DNA of 64,000 nucleotides from G963666895 sp963666895 (GTDB lineage: Bacteria; Desulfobacterota; Desulfovibrionia; Desulfovibrionales; Desulfovibrionaceae): the NCBI GenBank assembly GCA_963666895.2, contig CAXXNS010000007.1, positions 1 to 64,000 of the forward strand, read 5' to 3'. Of the stretch, positions 17,930 to 30,532 are shown piece after piece (within the stretch, counting starts at the first letter, position 1; every line of letters begins with the position of its first letter). The position numbers were made by a program, and so were the translations under genes. The notes below the pieces were generated by a model. It saw only the letters and a list, made by a program, of their open reading frames with translations. It searched no databases and was not told the DNA's origin.

Positions 17930-17951
17930 CTTCATTCGCACCGAGGGAGGA

Positions 17952-19865
<1,914 letters not shown>

Positions 19866-19910
19866 GAGCCCGTCCTCCTATGAATCGGTGCGATATGGTA
19901 TTCATCTTGT

Positions 19911-20489
19911 TCACTTCTTGGTCACCAGGACCTTGGCCGGCCTGAGCAGCCTGCCCTTGAGCAGGAATCCCCGCTGCACCAGCTGGCCGATGCGGTTCTC
20001 GCCGCCGCCGTCGGCCGGGATGGTGCCCAGGGCCTCGTGAAATTCAGGGTTGAAATCCTCGCCCTGCTCGCCCACCGCGGCCAGGCCGTGGCGCTCCAGG
20101 GTCTCCAGGAACATCTTGCGGGTCATGTCCACGCCCGTGGCGATGGTCTCGCAACCCTCCACGGACTGGGCGTGATTCAGGGCCAGGTCCAGGTTGTCCA
20201 GCACCGGGAGCATGTCCGACAAGACCGCCTCCTCGGCGTACTTGCGCATCTCCTCGGCTTCCCTGGTCAACCGCTTCTTGAGGTTCTCGGCGTCGGCCAG
20301 GCCGCGCAGGTAGCGGTCCTCGGCCTCCTTCATCACGTCGCAGGCGGGACAGACGTGCTCCCGACACAGGGCCTCGAGCTCGGCCTCGGACAGGGACATC
20401 TCCGTGGTCCCGGCGGACTTCCCGGCCGCCACGGCCTCGTCGTCTCCCTGCTCCTGAATGTCGATCTTGATCTCTTTGTCGCTGGCCAT
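19911..20489 (-). CDS. grpE: Nucleotide exchange factor GrpE with Cys-rich N-terminal segment
   Basis: 192 residues; exchanges ADP on DnaK. The long coiled coil (about 35-95: LSEAELEALCREHVC, then YLRGLADAENLKKRLTREAE) and the beta domain (ERHGLAAVGEQGEDFNPEFHEAL, near 140-190) are normal for the family. Unusual is C42-x4-C47-x2-C50 in the first helix, a spacing able to bind metal or form a disulfide; a fourth Cys (EGCETIAT) lies near 110. It is first in the grpE-dnaK operon behind a promoter shared with the dnaJ operon. Confidence 0.95.
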   Translation of the reverse strand: MASDKEIKIDIQEQGDDEAVAAGKSAGTTEMSLSEAELEALCREHVCPACDVMKEAEDRYLRGLADAENLKKRLTREAEEMRKYAEEAVLSDMLPVLDNLDLALNHAQSVEGCETIATGVDMTRKMFLETLERHGLAAVGEQGEDFNPEFHEALGTIPADGGGENRIGQLVQRGFLLKGRLLRPAKVLVTKK

Positions 20490-20538
20490 GTTCCCGTTCC
20501 TTGAATTCGCAAACCGGCCGCCTCGGCGGCCATGTTAC

Positions 20539-20565
20539 GAATAAGCACCCAGTCCGGGTTGTCAA
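20539..20565 (-). promoter_or_regulatory. Heat-shock-type promoter of grpE-dnaK
   Basis: Minus strand TTGAC-N15-CTTATTC, about 50 bases before grpE. The same element with identical spacing precedes dnaJ-cbpM-clpB (27225-27251). It resembles RpoH promoters with a CTTGAC-like -35 box. No CIRCE element is seen, so positive control by a heat-shock sigma factor is the likeliest regulation. Confidence 0.6.
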
Positions 20566-20624
20566 CACGGCCCGGACCGATGCGAACGACTTTTTTCAGG
20601 AAATACCGGGCAAGGCGGGCCGGG

Positions 20625-21830
20625 TCACATTCTGAAGGAGCCGTTCTCGTAGATGAGGGTGCGCCTGCCGTCGGGCAGGACCGCGCTGACCCGCTTGGGG
20701 CCGGTGTTGACCATGTCCCAGTGCAGGCCGGACACGTTGAAGCCCAGGTCGGCCTCCAGCTCCGGGGTCAGGGCCGCGGCCGGGCCCGAGAAGCTGGACA
20801 GCAGGGCCGAGCCCAGGGCGATGTGGCAGTTGCCCCACTGCCCGCCGAAGTTCTCGTCCAGGAGCACATGGGCCATGAAGCGGTCGATGCGGGAGTGGCG
20901 CTTGTCCGTGAGGGAGAACTCGCCCACCCTGCGCGCGCCCGAGTCCGCGTACAGCCTGCCTTGCAGGAAGTTGAGCCCCCGATCGGCCTCGGCCCGGACC
21001 ACCACCCCGCCCTCGAACTCCAGGTCCACGCCCTGGACCAGGCGGCCCTGGTACAGGCTGGGCATGTCCGCGTGGAACACGCCGCGGGTGGCCCGGCAGT
21101 CCGGGGCCAGGTAGACCTCGAGCCCGGGCAGGTTGCGGCCGGTGACGCCCACGAAACGGCGGTTGTCCCCGGGGTCCACGTACAGGTCGCAGTCGGCCGA
21201 CTCCACGTGGAAACTCCGGGCGCCGAGCCCGTCCAGCCAGGCCCCGATCTCGGCCGTCTCATGGGCCAGCCTGCGCCATTCGCGGGCCGGGTCGGGCATG
21301 TTGAGCCAGCAGGCGCGCATGAACTGGCGCTCGTACTCGTCCATGTCCATACCCGCGGCCGTGGCCAGCTCTTCGGTGGGCCAGAGGCAGGTGGTCCAGC
21401 CCAGCATCCCGGCCCGGCGGCGGCGCTCCAGCACCTGGGCCACGGGACGGCGGGCCTTGTCCGCGTCGCTGATGAGGCGGGGATCGATGTGGGACAAATG
21501 GGTGACCGACTCCGGGGCCAGGATGGTCAGCACCCCGGCCGCCTGGGAATAGAGCTCCTTGTCGCCCGGGGCCTGGAACAAGAGCTGGCCGAAGCTGGAG
21601 TTGAGGTAGTGCTCGCCCTCCATGAGGGGCGTGGGCCGGGGGCGCAGCACCATGTTCAGGTGGGCGTCCGTGAGCGCGGCGTGGACCGCCTCCACCAGGC
21701 GCAGGCCCGGGTGGTCGTAGCGGACCACGATGTAGTCGCCGTTCTCAAAGGGCGCGTCCCGGGACTCCCGCAGGGCCCACAACAGCACCTCGGCGTAGTT
21801 CTCAAGGTCGGTCTGGGTAATGGCGGACAT
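20625..21830 (-). CDS. M29-family aminopeptidase
   Basis: 401 residues, no signal peptide, so cytoplasmic. Members of this family (AmpS/AmpT type) are dimeric metallo-exopeptidases. Typical segments: NYAEVLLWALRESRD at the N-terminus, RRFVGVTGRNLPGLEVYLAPD mid-protein, then RGVFHADMPSLYQGRLVQGV and EADRGLNFLQGRLYADSGARRVGEF, and near the C-terminus LLDENFGGQWGNCHIALGSA and SGLHWDMVNTG, which carry the conserved Glu/His ligands. It lies between grpE's promoter and a separate membrane-protein gene and may be its own unit. Confidence 0.85.
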   Translation of the reverse strand: MSAITQTDLENYAEVLLWALRESRDAPFENGDYIVVRYDHPGLRLVEAVHAALTDAHLNMVLRPRPTPLMEGEHYLNSSFGQLLFQAPGDKELYSQAAGVLTILAPESVTHLSHIDPRLISDADKARRPVAQVLERRRRAGMLGWTTCLWPTEELATAAGMDMDEYERQFMRACWLNMPDPAREWRRLAHETAEIGAWLDGLGARSFHVESADCDLYVDPGDNRRFVGVTGRNLPGLEVYLAPDCRATRGVFHADMPSLYQGRLVQGVDLEFEGGVVVRAEADRGLNFLQGRLYADSGARRVGEFSLTDKRHSRIDRFMAHVLLDENFGGQWGNCHIALGSALLSSFSGPAAALTPELEADLGFNVSGLHWDMVNTGPKRVSAVLPDGRRTLIYENGSFRM

Positions 21831-21868
21831 TACCTATAACATTGCCCTGAAACCGAAGATGTCAAGCT

Positions 21869-22996
21869 TCAGAAGATCAGGGGCACGACCAGGAGCACGA
21901 ACAGGGACCAGACCAGGTAGACCGGCAGGTAGCGCACGGTCAGCCCCTCCACCACGTCCATGTCCGCCACCTTGAGGAACGAGCCCAGCACGCCTCCCAG
22001 CAGCAGGAGCAGATGGCCGGTGATGACCAGGTTCCCGCCCAGAAGAATCAGGGTTCCGGCGCCGAACGCGGGCCCGGACGCCAGGGAGAAGAGTTGGCTG
22101 ATGACCGGCACGTTGGTTCCCAGGGCCACGCCCAGGAGCACGGCCAGGGCCGCGGCGATGAGGCGGTTGTTCTTCTCGGCCAGGCTGACCACGCAATACA
22201 CGGCCAGGCCCAGGGCCACCATCAGGGCCACGGTGTGCATGAAGGGAACCAGGTGGGGGTCCAGCATGCTCAGTTCCATGGACAGCCGGAACACGAGGCG
22301 GCAGACCAGGTAGGCGGCGAACAGGAGCCCGGCCAGGGGCGCGAGTACGCGGGCGGCCTTGGGAGCCATGCCCCACTGGCCGAAATGCAGGGCCACCCAG
22401 GCGGACCAGACTTGAATCAGGGCCAGGCCGATGAAGAAGGCGTACCAATAGGCGTTGGCGCCCAGGCGCAGTTGGCCGAACAGGGTCACGCCCAGGACGG
22501 CCACCATGACCACGCCCAGGACGGCAAGAAACCCGAACGCGGCGTACTCGCCGTAAAAACGCACGAACGCCTTCCAGCTCTTGATGTCCAGCCAGTCCCC
22601 GGGCAGATAGGCCAGCCCCAGCACGAACAGGAAGGGCAGGCCCACGTGCAGTTGGACCAGGGTCCAGACCTCGCTGGGGGGCTGGTCGAACACGTAGTAG
22701 CCGTAGGCGCCCAGAGCGCCCCAGAACAGCAGGACCTCCCAGAACCGGGGCAAGGGCCAGTTCCGGTGGTGCAGGAGCATGAGGATGACCGCCAGGGACG
22801 TCCCCAGGGAGGACACGAAGATCAGGGCCGGGTCCGGGGGCTGTTGCAGGGTGAACAGCTTGTCGAACGGCAGGACCAGGGCCATGCCCACGCCCGCCAG
22901 CACGGCCAGGACCAGCCAGGGCAGCCAGTTCCCCAGCTTGTAGGCGTTGTTGCTCTCAGCCGCAGGAATGGTTTGGCCGTCAATGGGATGGTCCAT
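21869..22996 (-). CDS. Polytopic membrane protein of unknown function
   Basis: 375 residues from ATG 22996 (MDHPIDGQTIPAAESNNAYK), with GGAG just upstream. After a polar 25-residue N-terminus there are about ten hydrophobic segments, for example WLPWLVLAVLAGVGMALVL and ILLGGNLVITGHLLLLLGGV. Motifs that might help a search are FVRFYGEYAAFGFLAVLG and SLAEKNNRLIAAAL. I do not recognise the family with confidence. It lies alone between clpB's terminator and the aminopeptidase gene. Confidence 0.75.
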   Translation of the reverse strand: MDHPIDGQTIPAAESNNAYKLGNWLPWLVLAVLAGVGMALVLPFDKLFTLQQPPDPALIFVSSLGTSLAVILMLLHHRNWPLPRFWEVLLFWGALGAYGYYVFDQPPSEVWTLVQLHVGLPFLFVLGLAYLPGDWLDIKSWKAFVRFYGEYAAFGFLAVLGVVMVAVLGVTLFGQLRLGANAYWYAFFIGLALIQVWSAWVALHFGQWGMAPKAARVLAPLAGLLFAAYLVCRLVFRLSMELSMLDPHLVPFMHTVALMVALGLAVYCVVSLAEKNNRLIAAALAVLLGVALGTNVPVISQLFSLASGPAFGAGTLILLGGNLVITGHLLLLLGGVLGSFLKVADMDVVEGLTVRYLPVYLVWSLFVLLVVPLIF

Positions 22997-23132
22997 GCTC
23001 CGCTCTCCTTGTTACGGTTCCGCCCCTCTGTATCCAATAGCGACTACAGCCTTGCGAATCATGCGCTGCCGGGAACCATAAGGAACATTGAGCCCCGCCG
23101 CAACCACCATCTGTGACAAAGCAAAACGTTCC

Positions 23133-23163
23133 AAAACAAAACCCCGGGGCCGAAACCCCGGGG
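23133..23163 (-). terminator. Rho-independent terminator of the dnaJ-cbpM-clpB operon
   Basis: Two CCCCGGGG palindromes (23142-23149 and 23156-23163) form an 8-bp stem, followed on the minus strand by TTTTGTTTTG. It starts about 29 bases past the clpB stop. Confidence 0.8.
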
Positions 23164-23191
23164 CGCTCTGGTTTCATTGGCGTGAAACGAC

Positions 23192-25789
<2,598 letters not shown>

Positions 25790-25824
25790 CGTGTTCTCCT
25801 AAAACCGAGATTTGGATGCGGCCG

Positions 25825-26160
25825 TCAGACCAGCCGTTTGAGTTCGTCGATCTCCTTTTCCAGATCCTCGACCTTCTCAACCAGGTCCACGATGATGCTC
25901 GCGCCCAGGGCGGACACGCCCAGATCCGCGGTCAGCCGCACCAGCTTGCGGATGCGGTACACGTCCCGGCGGCGGAACAGGTACTGGTCGGCCTTGGTCC
26001 TGAGCGGGGACACCCAGCCCAGTTCCACGATCTCGGCCATGCAGTCCGGCGTGACCGCGGTCAGGTCCACCAGCTCGGCCCAGGCCACCAGGTCGGAGCG
26101 CTCGGGCAGGCACAGGTCGGGCAGGCGCAAAAGGATTTCCTGAATACGTTTCGTGGTCAT
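25825..26160 (-). CDS. cbpM: CbpM-like chaperone modulator
   Basis: 111 residues (MTTKRIQEILLRLPDLCLPE). MerR-like helix-turn-helix fold of the CbpM family, which in E. coli binds the J-domain of CbpA and inhibits it. Diagnostic parts: a helical region with WAELVDLTAVTPDCMAEIVE, the YLFRRRDVYRIRKLVRLTAD segment, and a C-terminal coiled coil (DLVEKVEDLEKEIDELKRLV). The position directly after a CbpA-type J-protein gene supports this role. Confidence 0.88.
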   Translation of the reverse strand: MTTKRIQEILLRLPDLCLPERSDLVAWAELVDLTAVTPDCMAEIVELGWVSPLRTKADQYLFRRRDVYRIRKLVRLTADLGVSALGASIIVDLVEKVEDLEKEIDELKRLV

Positions 26161-26169
26161 GCCTGCCCC

Positions 26170-27162
26170 CTAAAAATTCCTCGGATTGAATTCCGACTTC
26201 TTGGACAGCTCCTTGAAGAGCTTCTTCTCCACCTCGCTCATCTCGCTGGGCACCTTGACCATGACCCGGACCAGCTGGTCGCCGCGCTTGGCCCCGCAGC
26301 CCAGGCCCTTGCCCCGGATGCGCATCTTGCGGCCCGAGCTGGTGCCCGAGGGGATGTTCATGTCCACCGGGCCGTCCAGGGTGGGCACGCGGACCTTGGC
26401 TCCCAACGCCGCCTCCCAGGGGGTGACGGGCAGGTCCAGGATCAGGTTGTTGTCCCGCACCTTGTACAAATGGTGGGGCATGAGCTTGATGCGCAGGTAC
26501 AGGTCTCCGGCCGAGCCGCCGCCCGCGCCGGGGTTGCCCTGCCCGGCCAGGCGGATGCGCTGGCCCTCGCGCACGCCCGGAGGAATCTTGACCTCCAGGG
26601 TCTTGGTCTCCATGTGCGGGCGGCCGTCCGGGCCGCGGGTCTGCTCCTGCAGGGTGATGGACTTGGCGCCGCCCTGGTAGGCCTCTTCCAGGGTGATCTC
26701 GTAGGAGGCCTCGGAATCCGCGCCGCGCCTGGGCCGACGCTGGTATCCGCGGCCCCCGAAGCCGTTCTCGAATCCGGAAAAGCCCTCGCCGGACTGGAAC
26801 CCGCCGCCCCGGGAGAATCCGCCGCCGAAGATGGTCTCGAAGAAGTCGGAGAAGCCCCCGGCTCCGCCGCCCTGGCCGCCGAAGTCGAAACGCACGTTCT
26901 CGTAGCCCGGAGGCGGCTGGTACCCGCCCTGCTGGGACTGCTCCCAGTTGGGGCCGAGCTGGTCGTAGAGCTTGCGCTTCTCCGGGTCCTTGAGAACCTC
27001 GTGGGCCTCGTTGACCTCCTTGAACCTGCCCTCGGCCTTGTCGTCGCCGGGGTTCAGGTCCGGGTGGTACTTGCGGGCCATCTTCTTGAAGGCCTTGGAG
27101 ATCTCTTCCTTGGAAGCCTTCTTGTCCACGCCCAGAGTCTTGTAATAGTCCTTGTATTCCAC
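26170..27162 (-). CDS. cbpA: DnaJ/CbpA-type co-chaperone without zinc finger
   Basis: 330 residues from GTG 27162 (EYKDYYKTLGVDKKASKEEI). J-domain at 1-70 with HPD in KYHPDLNPGDD. Then a Gly/Phe-rich linker at about 95-155 (FGGQGGGAGGFSDFF, GGGFSRGGGFQSGEG) and C-terminal substrate domains (EASYEITLEEAYQGG, VKIPPGVREGQRIRLAGQG, PHHLYKVRDNNLILDLPVTPWEAALG). There is no CxxCxGxG zinc finger, which makes it CbpA-type. A heat-shock-type promoter lies 63 bases upstream. Confidence 0.92.
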   Translation of the reverse strand: MEYKDYYKTLGVDKKASKEEISKAFKKMARKYHPDLNPGDDKAEGRFKEVNEAHEVLKDPEKRKLYDQLGPNWEQSQQGGYQPPPGYENVRFDFGGQGGGAGGFSDFFETIFGGGFSRGGGFQSGEGFSGFENGFGGRGYQRRPRRGADSEASYEITLEEAYQGGAKSITLQEQTRGPDGRPHMETKTLEVKIPPGVREGQRIRLAGQGNPGAGGGSAGDLYLRIKLMPHHLYKVRDNNLILDLPVTPWEAALGAKVRVPTLDGPVDMNIPSGTSSGRKMRIRGKGLGCGAKRGDQLVRVMVKVPSEMSEVEKKLFKELSKKSEFNPRNF

Positions 27163-27224
27163 TGCGGTGCGTCCCTTCTCCTGGAGGTCGGGAGAGCGGA
27201 TTCGCCCGCTCCCGCCATTGTCCA

Positions 27225-27251
27225 GAATAAGCCCCGTCAGTGGATAGTCAA
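27225..27251 (-). promoter_or_regulatory. Heat-shock-type promoter of dnaJ-cbpM-clpB
   Basis: Minus strand TTGAC-N15-CTTATTC, equal in length and conserved bases to the one before grpE (20539-20565); the two share 12 fixed bases plus several spacer positions. It lies between rhomboid's stop and the dnaJ start. Confidence 0.6.
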
Positions 27252-27286
27252 GCGGAAGTGCGGGAGTTTTCCACAGGCCGGGCCGC

Positions 27287-28009
27287 CTAATCGTCCCGGT
27301 GATAGGCGCGCGCGTCCGGGTTCCAGCAGTAGTAGCAACGGTCCTTGAGCTGGAACGCGCGGACCAGGAGCATGCCCGCGGCGAATCCCCCGGCATGGGC
27401 CCACCAGGCGATGTTGGCCGCCCCGCCCGCCTGGGATACGAGCCCGGAGATGACCTGGATGGCGAACCACACGCCCAGGAAAAGGACGGCCGGAATCTCG
27501 AAAAAAAGCGGGATAAAGAAGATGGGGATCAGGGTCAGGACCTTGCCGTGGGGATAGAGCAGGAAATAAGCCCCCAGCACCCCGGCCACGGCCCCGGAGG
27601 CCCCGACGATGGGCACCCGCGCGTCCAGGTTGAAGGCCATGTGCACGGCCACGGCCGCCAGCCCGCAGATCAGGTAGAAGGCCGCGAACCGCCACGGACC
27701 CATGACGTCCTCGATGTTGTCCGCGAAGATCCAGAGCATCCACAAATTGAGGATGATGTGCAGCAGGCCGTCGTGCAGGAACATGTAGGTCAGGGGGGGG
27801 ACGAGCAGCGAGCCCCGGTATCCCACGGCGGCCGCCCAGTCCGGGTCCACGTAGCGGTAGGGAACCACGCCGAAAAGATGAAACAGCTCGGCCCGCTGGA
27901 GCACGGGCAGGGTCAGCTCGTACCCGAAGGCCAGCGCGTTGAGGGCCAGGATGACGACCAGGGCCACGGGGAAATGCACCCGGGGGATGGTGTCGCGCAG
28001 GGGGATCAC
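27287..28009 (-). CDS. Rhomboid-family intramembrane serine protease
   Basis: 240 residues from GTG 28009, which overlaps the previous stop as GTGA. Six membrane segments. The catalytic Ser is in GASGAVAG (Ser 138) and the His in AWWAHAGGFAAG (His 205); the oxyanion helper region LHDGLLHIILNLWMLW is intact. The soluble C-terminal tail has CYYC (225-228) and ends AYHRDD, which could bind a metal. Substrate unknown. Confidence 0.92.
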   Translation of the reverse strand: MIPLRDTIPRVHFPVALVVILALNALAFGYELTLPVLQRAELFHLFGVVPYRYVDPDWAAAVGYRGSLLVPPLTYMFLHDGLLHIILNLWMLWIFADNIEDVMGPWRFAAFYLICGLAAVAVHMAFNLDARVPIVGASGAVAGVLGAYFLLYPHGKVLTLIPIFFIPLFFEIPAVLFLGVWFAIQVISGLVSQAGGAANIAWWAHAGGFAAGMLLVRAFQLKDRCYYCWNPDARAYHRDD

Positions 28010-29655
28010 GCAGGGCTCTCCTGTTCCCCCACCCGCTCGATCAACGCCGAGATGCGGGCCGTTTCCCGCTCCTGCCGCCGATCGGCCAGCCAGGCGCAGA
28101 CCCGAACCAGGGCCTTGGCCTTGTCCCGCAGTTCCCCCGGGCTGCCGGAGTTGTCCACCACCAGCTGGCTGGCCCGTATCTTGTCCGGGCCGGGCCACTG
28201 CCAGGAGTCGAACGCGGCCAACACGGCCGGGTCCAATCCCCGCTGCTCGCGAAACACGCCGGTGCGCAAGGATTCGGGGCACCAGACCCCGGCCACCGCG
28301 TCCACCAGTTCCCGGCCCGGCCAGCCGCCTTCCAGAAGCAGGGCTACTTCAGCAAAAGCGGCTGGGGCGAATCCGGCCGGAGCGTCCTCGTGGGCGGCGA
28401 AGAATTCCCGGGCCCGGTGCTCGACCATGGGGTGCACCAGGTCCATGACCTCGCGCCGCAGGGTCTCGGATTCGAGCATGGCCCCGAGCAGCGCCCTCTT
28501 GTCCACGCTTCCGTCCGGGGCGGTGTAGGCCCCGCCGAACCGGGCCTGGATCATGGCCGCGCCGTCCCCGCCCGGGCCGTAGAGCTCGGCCACGCAGTCG
28601 TCGGCCCGGAACACGGGCGCGCCCTGTTCCTCGAGAAACTTCATGAGCGAGGACTTGCCGCTGCCGGCCAGACCGACCACGCCCACCTTGAGGCAGGCGC
28701 GCGCGGCCTGGGACAGCAGGTCCAGCATGTCCTTGGGCACGGGAGCGCGAAAGACCAGGGGCTCCCCGGTTATGGGGTGGTCCAGGCCCAGGCGCAAGGC
28801 GTGGAGCATGACGCGCGGGGCGGAAAATTGGCCATGCTTCCGGGGTCCGTAGGTGTCGTCGCCGATGAGCGGGTGGCCCAGGTGGGCCATGTGGACCCGG
28901 ACCTGGTGGGTGCGGCCGGTATGGATGCGCACGGCCACCAGGGACATTCGGCCGCGCGGGTCGGTCCACAGCCGCTGCCAGTCGGACCGGGCCGGACGGC
29001 CGCCCTTGACGGCCACGGCCATGCGCACCTTGCTCTTGGGGTCGCGGCCGATGGGCTCCTCGATGATCCCGGAGTCGGGTCCGCCATATCCGCCCGGACG
29101 GCCATGCACGATGGCCAGATAGTGCTTGATGGTCCTGCGCTCGGCAAAGGCCTCGGACAGGGCCAGCCGGGCGGCCTCGGTGCGGACCGCGGCCATGACT
29201 CCGGTGGTGGGCTTGTCCAGCCGGTGCACGATGCCCGGCCGGGCCGGGTCCAGCGCGGCCATGTCCGGCCAGCGGGCCACCAGCCTGTGGGCCAGGGTCG
29301 GGCCCTGCTCCCCGGGCGCGGGATGGGTGGAGATGCCGGCCGGCTTGTCCACCACCACCAGATGCTCGTCCTCGTACAGCACGGGCAAAGGCCCGTGGTC
29401 CGGGGGCAACGCCGCATCCGGACTTGCCCCGGGCTCGCCCGTGAGCACGAGTTCCTGGCCCGCTTCCACGCGCTGGGACGCGTTCTTGGCCGGGACGTTG
29501 TCCACCAGGGCCAAGCCCTGGGAAATCCAGGCCTGGACGCGCCCCCGGGACACGCTCTGGTCAGCCAGGCGGGCAGCCAGCACGCGGTCCAGCCGCTGGC
29601 CGGATTCGTCCTCTTCGGCCGTGAAGCGCCATGTGGTTTCGTAAGAATCGGCCAT
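28006..29655 (-). CDS. coaE: RluD-type pseudouridine synthase fused to dephospho-CoA kinase
   Basis: 549 residues. Residues about 15-75 are an S4 RNA-binding domain (SGQRLDRVLAARLADQSVSR). About 90-310 is the RluA/RluD catalytic domain with HRLDKPTTGVM (Asp 147) and GRTHQVRVHMAHLGHPLIGD. From about 322 a complete CoaE domain begins: P-loop GLAGSGKS (328-335), FRADDCVAELYG, then VHPMVEHRAREFF and EVALLLEGGWPGRELVD. Both halves keep their catalytic residues. This links rRNA modification to the last step of CoA synthesis in one chain. The stop overlaps the rhomboid start by 4 bases. Confidence 0.92.
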   Translation of the reverse strand: MADSYETTWRFTAEEDESGQRLDRVLAARLADQSVSRGRVQAWISQGLALVDNVPAKNASQRVEAGQELVLTGEPGASPDAALPPDHGPLPVLYEDEHLVVVDKPAGISTHPAPGEQGPTLAHRLVARWPDMAALDPARPGIVHRLDKPTTGVMAAVRTEAARLALSEAFAERRTIKHYLAIVHGRPGGYGGPDSGIIEEPIGRDPKSKVRMAVAVKGGRPARSDWQRLWTDPRGRMSLVAVRIHTGRTHQVRVHMAHLGHPLIGDDTYGPRKHGQFSAPRVMLHALRLGLDHPITGEPLVFRAPVPKDMLDLLSQAARACLKVGVVGLAGSGKSSLMKFLEEQGAPVFRADDCVAELYGPGGDGAAMIQARFGGAYTAPDGSVDKRALLGAMLESETLRREVMDLVHPMVEHRAREFFAAHEDAPAGFAPAAFAEVALLLEGGWPGRELVDAVAGVWCPESLRTGVFREQRGLDPAVLAAFDSWQWPGPDKIRASQLVVDNSGSPGELRDKAKALVRVCAWLADRRQERETARISALIERVGEQESPA

Positions 29656-29799
29656 GACTTCACGCTATAGCCCCAATCGAACCAAAACGAAACCGAATCC
29701 AAAGGACGGACGGTCCTGGGCGGCGGGCCCCCATGTAAAGCCGTTAGAAAATGCCGCGTCCCCCAAGGGATTTCAGCGGGGGTTGACCGGAGCGGAAAC

Positions 29800-29847
29800 T
29801 GGTGGGTAAACCGAATCGATTTGGCGCGAAAAATTTCGGACCCACCA
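29800..29847 (+). promoter_or_regulatory. Long hairpin in the upp 5' leader
   Basis: TGGTGGGT (29800-29807) pairs with ACCCACCA (29840-29847), and CCGAA (29811-29815) with TTCGG (29835-29839), separated by an AAA bulge on one side. The stem ends 5 bases before the AGGAGG ribosome site (29853-29858). No T run follows, so it is more likely a translational or stability element than an intrinsic terminator. Confidence 0.55.
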
Positions 29848-29868
29848 TCAGCAGGAGGAAAACGACAA

Positions 29869-30495
29869 GTGGCGTTCCATGTAGTTGACCATCCCCTGAT
29901 CCGGCACAAAATCGGCCTCCTGCGGAAAAACGACATCTCCACCAGCCATTTCCGGGCTTTGTCCACGGAAATCACCCGCCTGTTGACCTACGAGGCCACC
30001 AAGGATTTGAGCACCGAACCGGCCACCATCCAGGGCTGGGCCGGGCCCGTGGACGTGGAAAAAATCGAGGGCAAGATGGTCACCGTGGTGCCCATCCTGC
30101 GCGCCGGGCTGGGCATGTTGGACGGAGTCTACGACATGATCCCCGGGGCCAAGGTCTCGGTGGTCGGGTTCTACCGCAACGAGGAGACCCTCCAGCCGGT
30201 GCAGTACTACGTCAAGCTGGCCAAGAACATCGAAGAGCGGCTGGCCATCATCCTGGACCCCATGCTGGCCACGGGCGGCACCTTCGCCGCCACCATCAAA
30301 CTTCTCAAGGACGCGGGCTGCAAGAACATCCGCGGGCTGTGTCTGGTGGCAGCGCCCGAGGGCGTCAAACGCATCATGGACAACCACCCGGACGTGGACG
30401 TCTACGCCGCGGCCCTGGACGAGAAGCTCAACGACATCGGCTACATCATTCCCGGCCTGGGAGACGCTGGAGACAAAATTTTCGGAACCAAGTAG
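29869..30495 (+). CDS. upp: Uracil phosphoribosyltransferase
   Basis: 208 residues, the usual family length, from GTG 29869 behind AGGAGG at 10 bases. Converts uracil plus PRPP to UMP. N-terminus VAFHVVDHPLIRHKIGLLRK; the PRPP-binding loop is ILDPMLATGGTFAATI near 130, and the uracil-binding C-terminal part is GYIIPGLGDAGDKIFGTK. An upstream in-frame TTG (29821) would add non-conserved residues across the leader hairpin and is rejected. It is followed by uraA after 37 bases, a classic uracil-salvage pair. Confidence 0.97.
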   Translation: MAFHVVDHPLIRHKIGLLRKNDISTSHFRALSTEITRLLTYEATKDLSTEPATIQGWAGPVDVEKIEGKMVTVVPILRAGLGMLDGVYDMIPGAKVSVVGFYRNEETLQPVQYYVKLAKNIEERLAIILDPMLATGGTFAATIKLLKDAGCKNIRGLCLVAAPEGVKRIMDNHPDVDVYAAALDEKLNDIGYIIPGLGDAGDKIFGTK

Positions 30496-30532
30496 GGGGC
30501 GCCGCGTACCCGCCCCTGCCAAAGGAGGGATC

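Noticed and set aside
20490..20624. CIRCE (HrcA) operator upstream of grpE
   Set aside because: No TTAGCACTC / GAGTGCTAA pair found; only an unrelated GGCCGCC hairpin.
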